DNA of 36,683 nucleotides from the IMG/VR virus record IMGVR_UViG_3300046812_000756, positions 1 to 36,683 of that record; one strand, 5' to 3'. The position numbers and the translations under genes are program-made. Under the pieces are notes generated by a model that saw only the letters and a list, made by a program, of their open reading frames with translations, was not told the origin of the DNA and did no database searches. This document shows positions 1 to 8,168 of this stretch, piece by piece. Each line of letters opens with the position of its first letter. Within the stretch, counting starts at the first letter, position 1. The DNA is from a virus.

Positions 1-78
1 GACGCGGTGCTGGACGCGATCCCGCCGAGTATCCTGGAGCGGCACCTGGCGAAGCGCCGGAAGGAACGGGATCTGTGA
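1..78 (+). CDS. terS: Small terminase subunit, C-terminal fragment
   Basis: Only the last 25 codons and the TGA stop are present, in frame 1. The peptide is charged, ending in LAKRRKERDL, as many TerS C-termini do. Third codon positions are strongly G/C in this frame and not in the alternative frames. The other end of the window (36353-36683) holds the N-terminal 110 codons of a TerS, so both are probably halves of one gene split by the contig cut. A direct end-to-end join is off by one base (the last codon has one base left over), so a few bases are missing or the join is indirect. Assignment to terS rests on that linkage and on position. Confidence 0.6.
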   Translation, partial: DAVLDAIPPSILERHLAKRRKERDL

Positions 79-80
79 AG

Positions 81-193
81 GTGCCCGCCCGAGTGGTGCC
101 GCCGATGACCGGAGTCGAACCGGCTGAGCTCGAGTATGAATCGAACGTCCCCACCTGGAGACAGCGTGTAGGCGGCGCGCGGTGGGCGGGCAC
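81..193. repeat. 10-bp inverted repeat enclosing the tRNA-like element
   Basis: GTGCCCGCCC at 81-90 is the exact reverse complement of GGGCGGGCAC at 184-193. The pair sits just after the terS stop (78) and just before the terL stop (209) and brackets the tRNA-like element. It could act as a convergent transcript terminator or as a processing stem. There is no T-run on either side, so it is not a canonical intrinsic terminator. Confidence 0.45.
94..176 (-). tRNA. tRNA-Met-like element (CAU anticodon), non-canonical
   Basis: Read on the minus strand this 83-base element has a 5-bp anticodon stem (TTCGA/TCGAG) around the 7-base loop TTCATAC, giving anticodon CAU with U33 and A37. A T-arm follows (GCCGG, loop TTCGACT, CCGGT). 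A 6-bp acceptor stem (GCCGCC/GGCGGC) is followed by A and an encoded CCA. A weak D-stem (GTCT/GGAC) can be drawn. The distance from acceptor to D-arm is about five bases too long and that from T-arm to acceptor about three too long, so it is either an unusual phage tRNA or a decayed one. It lies in the gap between convergent terS and terL. An outer 10-bp inverted repeat (81-90 with 184-193) encloses it. Confidence 0.5.
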
Positions 194-208
194 AAGGGAC
201 GTAACCGG

Positions 209-1639
209 TCAAGCCGCCTCGGCGAGCAGCCGCACGAACACGTAGCCGGACGCGTGCACGATCGCCTCGACGCCGTAGCGGAAGGCGTCGGCAGCGTGCT
301 TGAGGTCATCGTCCTTGCCGCACCAGTGCTGCAGCGAGCGGACGACGCCTTTGCACCCCTCGGCGACCTGCAGCGCGGGCAGCGTGCCGATCCGCTCGTC
401 GAGGAGCTGGTTGCAGCACACCACGCCGCGGTCGATGCTGTCCGGCCCCTTGCGCGCCGGGCGGAAGCTGACCCGCGGATCGTCGCGCGGGAAGCCCATC
501 ATCGCGGCGAACTCCTGCTCGAACAGCTCGTTCAGCGTCCGCGCCATCGTGGACTTCGTCGTGGCGTTCGTGTCGCCCACCACGAAGGCGAGCTGCGAGG
601 GCTCGATGCCGAGGCCCTCGACCATCCGCAGCACGGCGTGCGCCTCGCCGCGGGCCGACATGCGCTCGGGGTTCGTCCACTCCCCCAACGCACGGATCGC
701 GAGCCGCACGCGCTTGTTGACCTCCTTCGTCTGCCAGCCCCAGAGCAACCAGTGCGAGTGTCCGGGCCCTTCGCCGTGGTCGACGCTCAGCGCGAGGTGG
801 ATCGGCTCGCGCACCCAGGGCCAGCCCTGCGTCCACCGCGGGCCCGCGCGCACGAGGTTGGGCTCGCCGAAGCCCACGAACCGCCGCGCGTCGCTGACCC
901 CTTCCCAGGCGCCCAAGATCCGCTGGTGGTACTGCCACGGCGTGCGGTTCGCCTCCCGCACGCGCTCCTCGATCTGGGCCGGCGTGTACCAGGGGCAGTT
1001 CTCGGCGGTGAGCGCTACCTGGTAGAAGCTCCACCCGTCGCCCCGCCCCGCCGCGCGGTCGGCGACGCCCTGCTCGACGACCTCCTTCAACCAGTCGACG
1101 GGCCGGTCCACGGCGGTGAGCAGCACCCACACGCGACCCTGGCGGCTGAACACGCGCGCCTCGGCGGCCGTGAACCACGCCGACGGCGGGGGCTCGTCGA
1201 GCAGCACCACGTCGAACTCGTCGCCTTCGCCGGACTGCGGGTGCATCTCGTAGGACATGAACTCGCAGGACGAGCCGTTCACGAGCACCGCGATCCCGTT
1301 GCCGTTGAACCCGCGGCCGTCCTGCCACAGACAGCCCGCCGTCAGCAGGTCCCGCGCGAAGTGCGCGAAGTAGCCCGAGTGCACGCGGTTCACGCGCTTC
1401 GTGGTCGGCCCGACGACGCGTGCCCGGGTGCCCGGGTGGTCGGCGAGGAACTGCACGAGCTTGTAGATCCCCTGCCACGTCTTCCCGGTGCGGTTCGCCG
1501 CCAGCACGCAGATCCGCGTGTGGTCGTCGTCGACGAAGGCCGAGAGCGCCGGGCTCGGCTCGAAGAACAGCCGAGGCCGCTCCCGCCGCGCGCGGTCCAG
1601 CCGTCGCAGCGCGCGCCGGGTCCCGGCGGACAGCTTCAC
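209..1639 (-). CDS. terL: Terminase large subunit (packaging ATPase/nuclease)
   Basis: Motor that pumps DNA into the prohead and cuts the concatemer; it works with TerS and the portal. The 476 residues carry an N-terminal ATPase with Walker A AANRTGKT (47-54), Walker B VVLLDE (144-149) and a coupling motif LLTAV (173-177). A C-terminal RNase H-like nuclease follows, with acidic residues in SVDHGEG (D287), VVGDTNA (D356) and HAADAF (about D451). The length is normal for the family. The ATG overlaps the portal stop by four bases (ATGA), so the two genes form one leftward operon. It is oddly oriented: terL and portal run against terS and against all other head and tail genes. Confidence 0.93.
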   Translation of the reverse strand: MKLSAGTRRALRRLDRARRERPRLFFEPSPALSAFVDDDHTRICVLAANRTGKTWQGIYKLVQFLADHPGTRARVVGPTTKRVNRVHSGYFAHFARDLLTAGCLWQDGRGFNGNGIAVLVNGSSCEFMSYEMHPQSGEGDEFDVVLLDEPPPSAWFTAAEARVFSRQGRVWVLLTAVDRPVDWLKEVVEQGVADRAAGRGDGWSFYQVALTAENCPWYTPAQIEERVREANRTPWQYHQRILGAWEGVSDARRFVGFGEPNLVRAGPRWTQGWPWVREPIHLALSVDHGEGPGHSHWLLWGWQTKEVNKRVRLAIRALGEWTNPERMSARGEAHAVLRMVEGLGIEPSQLAFVVGDTNATTKSTMARTLNELFEQEFAAMMGFPRDDPRVSFRPARKGPDSIDRGVVCCNQLLDERIGTLPALQVAEGCKGVVRSLQHWCGKDDDLKHAADAFRYGVEAIVHASGYVFVRLLAEAA

Positions 1640-3195
1640 TCGGCCGCCGGCTCGCCCCCGCTGCCCGGGCCGTCGGCGGCCCCGACCGCCGTGCTGCCCT
1701 CGGTGGGCTTGGGGGCGCCGTCGGTGGGCGGGGTGGTACCGGGCGGGGGCAGCCCGAGCGCCGCGTTGCGGGCGGCCTGCGCGTCCTCCTCGGCCTGTCG
1801 CCGCTCGTCCTGCACCGCGAGGTCGGCCTCCGCGTCCTCGAGCGACGTACCGGGGTGGAGCTCCTGGTAGGCGACGACGCGATCCAGCAGCTTCGCCTCC
1901 ATCTCGAGGAACAGCGTGGGAACGAGCTTCTGGCGCTCGTCGATCGTGAGCGCCACGCCGTGGTAGCGGGTGCGCGCGTTCTTCGCGGAGACGTTCGAGA
2001 CGCCCGCGCGCCCACGCAGCACCGCCGCCACGACCCGGTAGAGCTGGTCATCGCCGCGCCGGAAGTTGACCACGTCGCGCTTGGCGATCGCGCGCTTGCC
2101 CGCCTGCGACACGATGAGCGCCGCGCCGCTGGACGGGTTCAGCGACTCGACCACCACGTCGCTCTGCGGGATCCCGAAGTGGACGGCCAACTGGTTGCCG
2201 TACATCCGCACGAACCGCTCGGCCTTGTCCAGATCGATGCTCGCCGACCAGGTCCCGATCCCGACCTGCTCGCCGGTCACCTGCAGCACCGACGTCGGGT
2301 CGAGCGGGATCGTGCGTACGCCGTGGCCCATCAACGTCGCGTTCTGGGTGGCGGAGCCCTTGACCTGGCCGTTCATCAGTACGTGCTGGTCCCACGAAGC
2401 CCGCAGCGCACCGTGGACGGTCGCGGTCCACAGCAGGCCGACCTGCAAGGTGCCTGTGGTCATACCGGAGTCGCGCGACCAGGGCGACCACAGGCCGTTC
2501 GCGCCGCGGTCGTGGTACAGCGCGAAGGGCAGGATCGGCTTGCCGCCGTCGTCGAGGTAGGGGTAGGTCGATCCGGACCACAGCGCCGGATCGACGAACG
2601 CCGAGGTCATCTCGCGCGCGCGGTCGTTCGTCCAGATCCCGAACGTGCCGACCCCGTTCGCGATGCTCCACCGATCCCAGAACCACGCGCTCTCGTTGTC
2701 GCCGGGCAGCGTGCGACGACGCGCCCACCAGATCGTCTCGGGGCGCGACTCGTTCGTCGGCGCCGCCTCGATCCACATCTCGTCGGGCGTCACGAGCTTG
2801 AAGGTGCACACCTCGCCGGGCTCGTCGTAGCCGACGTAGACGGTCGACTCGTGCAGCCCGCGCACGTACTGCTGGTGCTGTCGCGCGAGCGTCCACCAAC
2901 CGCCCTGTTCGAGCGCGTCGGCGATCGCCTGCGACGACGCCCCCTCGATCGTCGGCGGATCGTCGTACATCGCGCACGTCTGCTCGAGGACGTTCAAGAA
3001 CAGGCAGGTCGACGTATCGACCGTGCCCATCATCCGCGCGCGCACGGGGCCGAGTTGCCGGATCGCATGGGCGAGCAGCAACGGCTCCCAGCACCCGTCC
3101 ACGAACGAGCGGCGCTCCCAGGCCACGCGCACGCGCCGCTGCTCGTCGGGCGGGAACTGAGGCCCGCTGATCCGCTCGATCCCGGGCTCCTCCAC
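1636..3195 (-). CDS. Portal protein
   Basis: Likely dodecameric portal at the capsid vertex through which terminase loads DNA. The chosen start is the GTG at 3195, six bases after a GGAGG; the frame stays open to 3366 but the upstream part has no better ribosome site and would cross the divergent promoter. The 519-residue product has the aromatic-rich body and the late SSGAALIVSQAGKR segment seen in many portals, and an acidic/proline-rich C-terminal tail (roughly residues 470-519). Its place immediately upstream of terL, overlapping by four bases, and opposite the scaffold and capsid genes supports the call. The family was recognised by general pattern and context, not by a catalytic motif. 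Confidence 0.8.
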   Translation of the reverse strand: MEEPGIERISGPQFPPDEQRRVRVAWERRSFVDGCWEPLLLAHAIRQLGPVRARMMGTVDTSTCLFLNVLEQTCAMYDDPPTIEGASSQAIADALEQGGWWTLARQHQQYVRGLHESTVYVGYDEPGEVCTFKLVTPDEMWIEAAPTNESRPETIWWARRRTLPGDNESAWFWDRWSIANGVGTFGIWTNDRAREMTSAFVDPALWSGSTYPYLDDGGKPILPFALYHDRGANGLWSPWSRDSGMTTGTLQVGLLWTATVHGALRASWDQHVLMNGQVKGSATQNATLMGHGVRTIPLDPTSVLQVTGEQVGIGTWSASIDLDKAERFVRMYGNQLAVHFGIPQSDVVVESLNPSSGAALIVSQAGKRAIAKRDVVNFRRGDDQLYRVVAAVLRGRAGVSNVSAKNARTRYHGVALTIDERQKLVPTLFLEMEAKLLDRVVAYQELHPGTSLEDAEADLAVQDERRQAEEDAQAARNAALGLPPPGTTPPTDGAPKPTEGSTAVGAADGPGSGGEPAAE

Positions 3196-3229
3196 GCGCG
3201 CCTCCGTGACTACAGAGTAGCACGCTCGG

Positions 3230-3258
3230 TTGATATCTCGACAACGCTCTGGTATGTG
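3230..3258 (+). promoter_or_regulatory. Candidate rightward late promoter in the portal/scaffold divergent gap
   Basis: TTGATA (3230-3235) and TATGTG (3253-3258) are separated by 17 bases, a good sigma70-like arrangement in an AT-richer patch between the divergent portal and scaffold genes. The block GATATCTCGACA (3232-3243) recurs with one change at 20166-20177 before another rightward unit, so it may be a late-promoter element. A leftward promoter for portal-terL is less clear; TACTCT (complement of 3214-3219) could be its -10, with TTGTCG (complement of 3239-3244) at a 19-base spacing. Confidence 0.5.
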
Positions 3259-3323
3259 AACGGCACGACCGCCGTAGACCCGCCGCGTTGGGCGAAAAAC
3301 ACGAAGGTTCGAGGAGTCGTCGA

Positions 3324-3935
3324 GTGGCTGACCAGAGTTCGACCCCGGCCGCACCGCCTGCTGCACCGCCCCCGCCGAGCGTCTCGCCGACGCCGGAGCC
3401 CGGACCGGTGCCGTACCAGCGGTTCCATGAGGTCAACACCCGGGCTCAGGCGCTCGAAGCCGAGAAGGCACAGCTCCAGGCGCAGATCGAGGGACACAAG
3501 CAGTCCGTGGCGCAACACCTCGCGAACCAGGCCAGCAAGCTCAGCGCGGAGCGTCAGCTCCACGTCGCGCTCGCCCGCGCCGGGGTCGCCGAGGGCTACG
3601 CGGATCTGCTCGCCGAGCGCTACCAGACGCTCGGCAAGGACGCCCCTCCGGTCGGCGACTGGATCGCGAGTCAGAAGGCCGCGATCCCCGGCGTGTTCGC
3701 GCAGAACACGACCCCGCCGCCGGTCGCCCCTGCTCCTGTGCCGACCCCTCCCGCCGCACCGCCGCCTGCCCGGGGCAATCCCGACGCGGGCGCGAACGGA
3801 GCCGCGGCTCACCCCAACGCACAGGACCCGCCGCTCACGCAAGAGCTGATCGAGGCGATGGACGCCAAGACCTACGCCCGCCGCCGGACGGAGATCAAGG
3901 CGTTCCTCCTCGAGCAGCGCACTTCGCGGAGGTAG
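3324..3935 (+). CDS. Probable capsid scaffolding protein
   Basis: First gene of the rightward late operon, immediately before the major capsid protein, the usual place for a scaffold. The GTG start at 3324 lies seven bases after GAGGAG; an in-frame TTG at 3288 lacks a ribosome site. The 203-residue protein has a proline-rich N-terminus, a predicted coiled coil around residues 30-75 (rich in Ala, Gln, Glu, Lys), a second Pro/Ala-rich linker (about 120-160), and a basic helical C-terminus (ARRRTEIKAFLLEQRTSRR). Such a basic tail is how many scaffolds contact the coat protein. No protease gene is seen nearby. The role is inferred from composition and location. Confidence 0.7.
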   Translation: MADQSSTPAAPPAAPPPPSVSPTPEPGPVPYQRFHEVNTRAQALEAEKAQLQAQIEGHKQSVAQHLANQASKLSAERQLHVALARAGVAEGYADLLAERYQTLGKDAPPVGDWIASQKAAIPGVFAQNTTPPPVAPAPVPTPPAAPPPARGNPDAGANGAAAHPNAQDPPLTQELIEAMDAKTYARRRTEIKAFLLEQRTSRR

Positions 3936-3954
3936 CGGGCCCGGGAGTTCTCCC

Positions 3955-4923
3955 GTGGCGAACGAAGTCTACGTCTCCGCCCAGGGCGACACGCTGCAGA
4001 CCAACGTGCTGCGGCGTGAGCTCGAGGCGCTGCTGTTCCAGCGCCCCTTCATGCGGCGGCTGATCTCCTACCGTGGCTCGACGTTCCGCAGCGGCGCGGA
4101 CACGATCAAGGTCGGGCAGGTCGACTACGACGACGTGGCCGCGTCCGTGTCGGAAGGCTCCGGCGTCAGCGGCAACACCGCGATCACCGACGGCAGCTAC
4201 ACGCTGACGCCGGGCCGCATCGCGATCAAGCGCGTGCTCTCCGACCTGCTCGCCGGGATCGATAGCACGGGCATGATGGCCGAGGAGGCCCTCGCCCAGT
4301 ACAACGCGACGGCGATCAACAAGAAGATCGACGCCCTCGTTGGGACCGCGATGGCGAGCCTCACCGGGACCGCGGGCACGAGCGGCGCGGCGATGATCGT
4401 GTCCGACTACTACACCGCGTTGCAGACGCTCCGGACGCGCCGGGTGCGCGGGAAGAAGGCGCTGGTGCTGTACCCCGTGCAGTTCAACAACTTCCAGAGC
4501 GACATGCGCGGCGAGACGGGCCCGCTGATGTTCTGGCAGCCGGCCGTGGCCACCGCGACGACGACGCTGGGCGACGACTACCTCGGCACCCTGGGCGACA
4601 TCCAGGTCTGGACGAGCGACGCGGTGCCGACGGCGAACACCGGCACCGACTCGGGCGGCGCGCTGATGCAGATCCCCGCCGACTCGCCGGACGGCGCGGC
4701 CCCGGGAGACGGCTTCTACCAGGGCGACGCGGCGATCGCGATCGCCACCGGATCGCCGGCCCCGGTCACGATGCTCGGCAACCGCATCCAGCAGGGCGGC
4801 CTCGTCTACACCGCGCTGTACGGGGATGTCGACAAGGCCGACACGCAGCTCGTGACCAACATGTTCGTGGCCGTGGGCGTGGCCCTCGCCGGTCGCGGGA
4901 TCAAGGTCGTCACCCTGCGCTGA
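3955..4923 (+). CDS. Major capsid protein (HK97-type fold likely)
   Basis: Builds the icosahedral head. The GTG start at 3955 follows GGGAG with seven bases spacing. The 322 residues look like coat proteins of the SU10-like branch: an N-terminal helical stretch ending in FQRPFMRRLISYRG, a segment with acidic and Gly-rich turns (E-loop region, residues about 55-85), a long helix with KKIDALVGTAMASLTG, then LYPVQFNNFQ and a C-terminal beta-rich part ending in GIKVVTLR. There is no N-terminal delta domain, which fits a separate scaffold gene just upstream. The assignment rests on size, position and general pattern. Confidence 0.82.
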   Translation: MANEVYVSAQGDTLQTNVLRRELEALLFQRPFMRRLISYRGSTFRSGADTIKVGQVDYDDVAASVSEGSGVSGNTAITDGSYTLTPGRIAIKRVLSDLLAGIDSTGMMAEEALAQYNATAINKKIDALVGTAMASLTGTAGTSGAAMIVSDYYTALQTLRTRRVRGKKALVLYPVQFNNFQSDMRGETGPLMFWQPAVATATTTLGDDYLGTLGDIQVWTSDAVPTANTGTDSGGALMQIPADSPDGAAPGDGFYQGDAAIAIATGSPAPVTMLGNRIQQGGLVYTALYGDVDKADTQLVTNMFVAVGVALAGRGIKVVTLR

Positions 4924-4941
4924 GGCGCAGCCGGAGTCCTC

Positions 4942-5787
4942 GTGTCGCAGTACGTCGCCGAGTCCAGCGGGAACCTCGCCCCCGACGCCGTGGAAGGCGG
5001 TCGGGTCAAGGAGTTCCCCTACGGCAACTTCATGCTGATGGTGCACCCGCTCGACTGGCAGATGCACGCGAGCGGCCAGCTTCGTCCGGTGATCGTGCAG
5101 ATCGGCAAGGAGGTCGGCAACGGCGCCGTGTCGCGGCGGGGCAACGCGAACGCGCACCGGCTCGAGCACGAGCAGCGCGGCTACGTGATGATCCCGCACG
5201 ACCTGCTCGGCGACGACTACGTGCAGGTCTACCGCAACGAGCACGGGAAGAAGGTGCACGTCACCGTGTTCCAGGTGCCGGTCCCGGGGTTGGACGGCAC
5301 CACGTGGGAGTTCCGCGCGGAGGCGTACGAGAAGTTCCTCAAACTCCTCAAGCTCCGCGGGATCGTCAAGGCTCCCCAGCCCCAGGTCGTGCGGAAGCTC
5401 CTCAACGACCAGCGGCACCTCCAGAGCGAGGAGCTGAAGCGGGGCCCGCGCGCGCAGACGGCCGAGATGGTCGACAAGTACGAGCGGACGATGCGCAAGC
5501 TCACCGAGACGATCGCCTACCTGGAGGGCGAGCTCGCCGCGTCGATCCGGATCTACGGGGACACCCGCGGCGAGATCGACGACCGCCTCGACGCCCTGCT
5601 CGACGCCGAGGTGGAGACCGAGACCGAGGCGCAGGACGCGACCCGGGCCGTGCAGGCCGCAGTCGGACGCAAGCCTCGGAAGCCCCGGGCCCCGAAGGCC
5701 GAGCGGCCCCGCTCTCCCGTCGCCGAGCCCCCCGCGGGCGAGGACGGGGAGATCGACGGGGACCACGTCGACGAGGACGACGAATGA
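4942..5787 (+). CDS. Head-associated protein of unknown function, coiled coil
   Basis: GTG start ten bases downstream of CCGGAG, 18 bases after the capsid gene. The 281-residue protein has a globular N-terminal half (to about residue 150) with several aromatic residues, then a long charged helical region (about 150-235) likely to form a coiled coil, then a basic Pro/Lys/Arg-rich stretch (RKPRKPRAPK) and a very acidic C-terminus (EDGEIDGDHVDEDDE). Its location between the capsid gene and connector-size genes suggests a head accessory or completion protein. No specific family is recognised. Confidence 0.75.
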   Translation: MSQYVAESSGNLAPDAVEGGRVKEFPYGNFMLMVHPLDWQMHASGQLRPVIVQIGKEVGNGAVSRRGNANAHRLEHEQRGYVMIPHDLLGDDYVQVYRNEHGKKVHVTVFQVPVPGLDGTTWEFRAEAYEKFLKLLKLRGIVKAPQPQVVRKLLNDQRHLQSEELKRGPRAQTAEMVDKYERTMRKLTETIAYLEGELAASIRIYGDTRGEIDDRLDALLDAEVETETEAQDATRAVQAAVGRKPRKPRAPKAERPRSPVAEPPAGEDGEIDGDHVDEDDE

Positions 5788-6155
5788 CCGCCGATCCGAT
5801 CGTCCCGGCCGCGCTCGTCGCGCTGACCCCCGTCGATTCCGTCGGCGACTACTTCGCCGCGCTGCGGGCCACGCGCTCGGGTGGCTACCGGTTCGAGCGG
5901 CTGCGCGCGGTCGAGGGTGCCGAGGCCCGCGCCGAGGTGATCGACTTCGCGGTCGAGGACCTGTACCAGCCGAACCTCACCGCCTGGGAGCGCGCGTGCG
6001 TCGAGGCCGCGCGCCTCGGCAAGCCCGCACCCCAGAAGCCCCGGCTCGCGTTCGACCTCGCCCTCTGCCGCGCCGAGTCGCGCCGGATCCGCGTGAAGCG
6101 CGAGCGCGACGCCACCTACTTCAACCAGCTCGTGAACCCGACCCCTCAGTACTGA
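5784..6155 (+). CDS. Hypothetical head-region protein
   Basis: The ATG overlaps the previous stop by four bases (ATGA), so translation is probably coupled. The 123-residue protein is highly charged and helical, with VDSVGDYFAALRATRSGGYRF near residues 16-36 and a basic C-terminal third (AESRRIRVKRERDATYF). It has no membrane segment. Position within the head module suggests a structural or assembly role; no family recognised. Confidence 0.7.
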   Translation: MTADPIVPAALVALTPVDSVGDYFAALRATRSGGYRFERLRAVEGAEARAEVIDFAVEDLYQPNLTAWERACVEAARLGKPAPQKPRLAFDLALCRAESRRIRVKRERDATYFNQLVNPTPQY

Positions 6156-6192
6156 CCTCGCACCCGGGCCCTGACCCGGCAGGAGATCGACG

Positions 6193-6966
6193 ATGAGCGC
6201 CAGTGGCCACGACGTGAGCACGGCGAACGTCACCCGGTTCGGCCGGAACGTGTACCTCAAGGAGGATCCGAACACCCGGATCGGTGGCGCGCTGATCGCC
6301 GACCGCGGTCTCGCGATGGACGAGAACTGCTCGATCTTCACGGACTTCCTGCAGAAGGCGGCGTCCACCGCGGTGCTGCCGTGGACCGTCACCAAGACCG
6401 GGACCGACGAGACGGCGGACTACGTCGCCAACGCGGTGGACGGGATCCTGCGGTTCACCTGCGGCGGCACGTCCGAGGCGCAGACGATGCGCGTCGACCA
6501 CGGCGACCAGCTCATGATCAACGTGAGCAAGCAGCCGCGGTTCGAGTGCAAGATCAAGCCCGCGCCCGCCGGGGCGAACTACGGCACGACGACGCGGCTC
6601 GTGGTCGGGCTCGCGAGCGCCTACAACGCCACGCTCGACAACGTGGTCACCAACGCATGGTTCCGGTTGGGCGACCACGCCGACCTGAACATCTACTGCG
6701 AGGCCGACGACGGCACGACCGACACCGACGACTCGGACACGGGCGCCGACTGGGTTGCGGCCACCGATCTGGCCCTGATGGTCGCGATCGACTCGGCGCT
6801 GGTCGCTCACTTCTACGTGAACGGCACCGAGGTCAAGACGGCCTCGCTGGCCGCCCTCGCCGCGAACACCGCCGTGCAGCCGATCATCGCCTTCCAGCGC
6901 GCCAGCGGCACCGTGCTCGACGTCGTCAACATCGACTGGATCAAGGTCACCTGGAAGCGGAGCTGA
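6193..6966 (+). CDS. Structural protein with lectin-like beta-sandwich pattern
   Basis: The ATG lies six bases after AGGAGA. The 257-residue protein has alternating hydrophobic strands and no long helices. The stretch from FECKIKPAPAGANYG to the C-terminal WIKVTWKRS resembles the concanavalin/LamG-like fold found in some phage decoration or tail proteins, with an Asp-rich loop (DDGTTDTDDSDTGADW, about residues 176-191) that could bind metal. It probably decorates the capsid, given its location before the connector genes. This is a fold guess from strand pattern, not from a defining motif. Confidence 0.7.
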   Translation: MSASGHDVSTANVTRFGRNVYLKEDPNTRIGGALIADRGLAMDENCSIFTDFLQKAASTAVLPWTVTKTGTDETADYVANAVDGILRFTCGGTSEAQTMRVDHGDQLMINVSKQPRFECKIKPAPAGANYGTTTRLVVGLASAYNATLDNVVTNAWFRLGDHADLNIYCEADDGTTDTDDSDTGADWVAATDLALMVAIDSALVAHFYVNGTEVKTASLAALAANTAVQPIIAFQRASGTVLDVVNIDWIKVTWKRS

Positions 6967-6968
6967 TC

Positions 6969-7391
6969 ATGCAGAACCCCATCGCCATGCCGCCCGCCCG
7001 GGCCCGCACGTCCGCCGAGATCGCGGGCTTCCACGAGACCCGCGACGCCGCGCTCGAGGCCGCGCGCGCCAAGGTCGCCAAGGCGGTCGGCACGCTGGGC
7101 CTGTCCGCGCTGGTGGTCGAGGTGCTCCAGGTCGGCGTGCCCGTGCTCGTCGACACCGCGTCGGTCCTCGACCGCGCGCTGCACGTCGAGGCGCCGGGCG
7201 GTCCCGGACTGACGCGGGGCGAGCTCTCGCAGCTCGCGCGAGGCGCGGGGCACGAGTTGGAGCGGCGCATCAACGAAGGGCTCGCCCACCTCGTCACCGC
7301 GGACCCGATCCCCTCGGTCGGCCCCGACGAGACGCCGACCGCGCCCGCCCCGGTCACGCCGCCCGCGGCCCCGACCACGCCGGCCGCCTGA
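6969..7391 (+). CDS. Hypothetical protein with Pro/Ala-rich tail
   Basis: ATG start two bases after the previous stop. The 140-residue product is mostly helical up to about residue 110 (ARAKVAKAVGTLGLSALVVEVLQVGVPVLVD has a hydrophobic helix but charged flanks), then ends in a low-complexity Pro/Thr/Ala tail. It could be a minor head or head-tail joining component. No recognised family. Confidence 0.68.
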   Translation: MQNPIAMPPARARTSAEIAGFHETRDAALEAARAKVAKAVGTLGLSALVVEVLQVGVPVLVDTASVLDRALHVEAPGGPGLTRGELSQLARGAGHELERRINEGLAHLVTADPIPSVGPDETPTAPAPVTPPAAPTTPAA

Positions 7392-7394
7392 CCG

Positions 7395-8168
7395 GTGCCC
7401 ACCGCCTCCCCGTCGCCGCGCTGGCCGCTGCCTCGGTTCGTCCAGAAGGGACGCGCCGAGACGGTGGACTGTCCGCTGTACGACGGGCGGGGACAGCCGG
7501 TGGCCGTGACGGCGGGTACCTACTCGCTGCTGGATCCGAACGGCGCCGCAGTGATCGACGCGGCGACGGCGACGATCACCGCGGGCGTCGCCTCGTACGC
7601 GCTCGGCTCGACCTTCGCCGACGCCTACACGCTGCCTCAGACGCCCTGGCGAGAGCGGTGGGTCCTCGACGGCGCGACGTTCGAGAACGAGGTTCACGTC
7701 TGCCGGGTGGCGCCCGTGCAGCACGTGACCGCCGAGGACCTGTTCCGGCTGCACCCGCAATGGCGGATGCAACTCCCGCGGTCGCGCACGTCCTCCACCT
7801 ACGACGAGCCGATCGCGGTCGCGTGGGAGGAGACGATCCAGCGGCTGATCGCCGACGGTCACCTCCCGCAGCGGGTGCTCAACTGGTGGGCCGTCGCGGT
7901 GATCCACAAGTACCGCGCCGCCGCGCTCGTCTGCCGCGACTTCACCGCCGACAACCCCAACGACAACCGCTGGCAGGCGTTGGGCCTCCAGTACGACGCG
8001 CGGGCCGAAGCAGAGTACACGGAGCGTCTCGCGTTCCAGGCCGACGCCGACGAGGACGGGATCGCCGAGACGCCCGGTCTGACCGAGGCCGCGGAGCCCC
8101 CGCTCTACCTGACCGACCTGCCGGTGCCCGACTGGCACTGGCCCGGCTACACGCGGCGGTCCTGGTGA
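7395..8168 (+). CDS. Probable head-tail connector protein
   Basis: GTG start, three bases after the previous stop. The 257-residue protein has an N-terminal beta domain (residues 15-110, ending in FENEVHVCRVAPV) and a helical second part with LFRLHPQWRMQLP, WEETIQRLIADGHLPQRVLNWWAV and RAAALVCRDF, then an acidic tail. A helical domain containing ETIQRLIADG-type sequence is common in adaptor/connector proteins that sit below the portal. The gene order (head, this gene, a neck-size protein, tail tube) agrees. Exact family unknown. Confidence 0.7.
   Translation: MPTASPSPRWPLPRFVQKGRAETVDCPLYDGRGQPVAVTAGTYSLLDPNGAAVIDAATATITAGVASYALGSTFADAYTLPQTPWRERWVLDGATFENEVHVCRVAPVQHVTAEDLFRLHPQWRMQLPRSRTSSTYDEPIAVAWEETIQRLIADGHLPQRVLNWWAVAVIHKYRAAALVCRDFTADNPNDNRWQALGLQYDARAEAEYTERLAFQADADEDGIAETPGLTEAAEPPLYLTDLPVPDWHWPGYTRRSW

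Noticed and set aside
182-1870. Long plus-strand open frame opposite terL (562 codons)
   Set aside because: It is a GC-rich shadow of terL, with repetitive Arg/Pro/His/Leu composition, no ribosome site, and clear ATPase motifs on the opposite strand.
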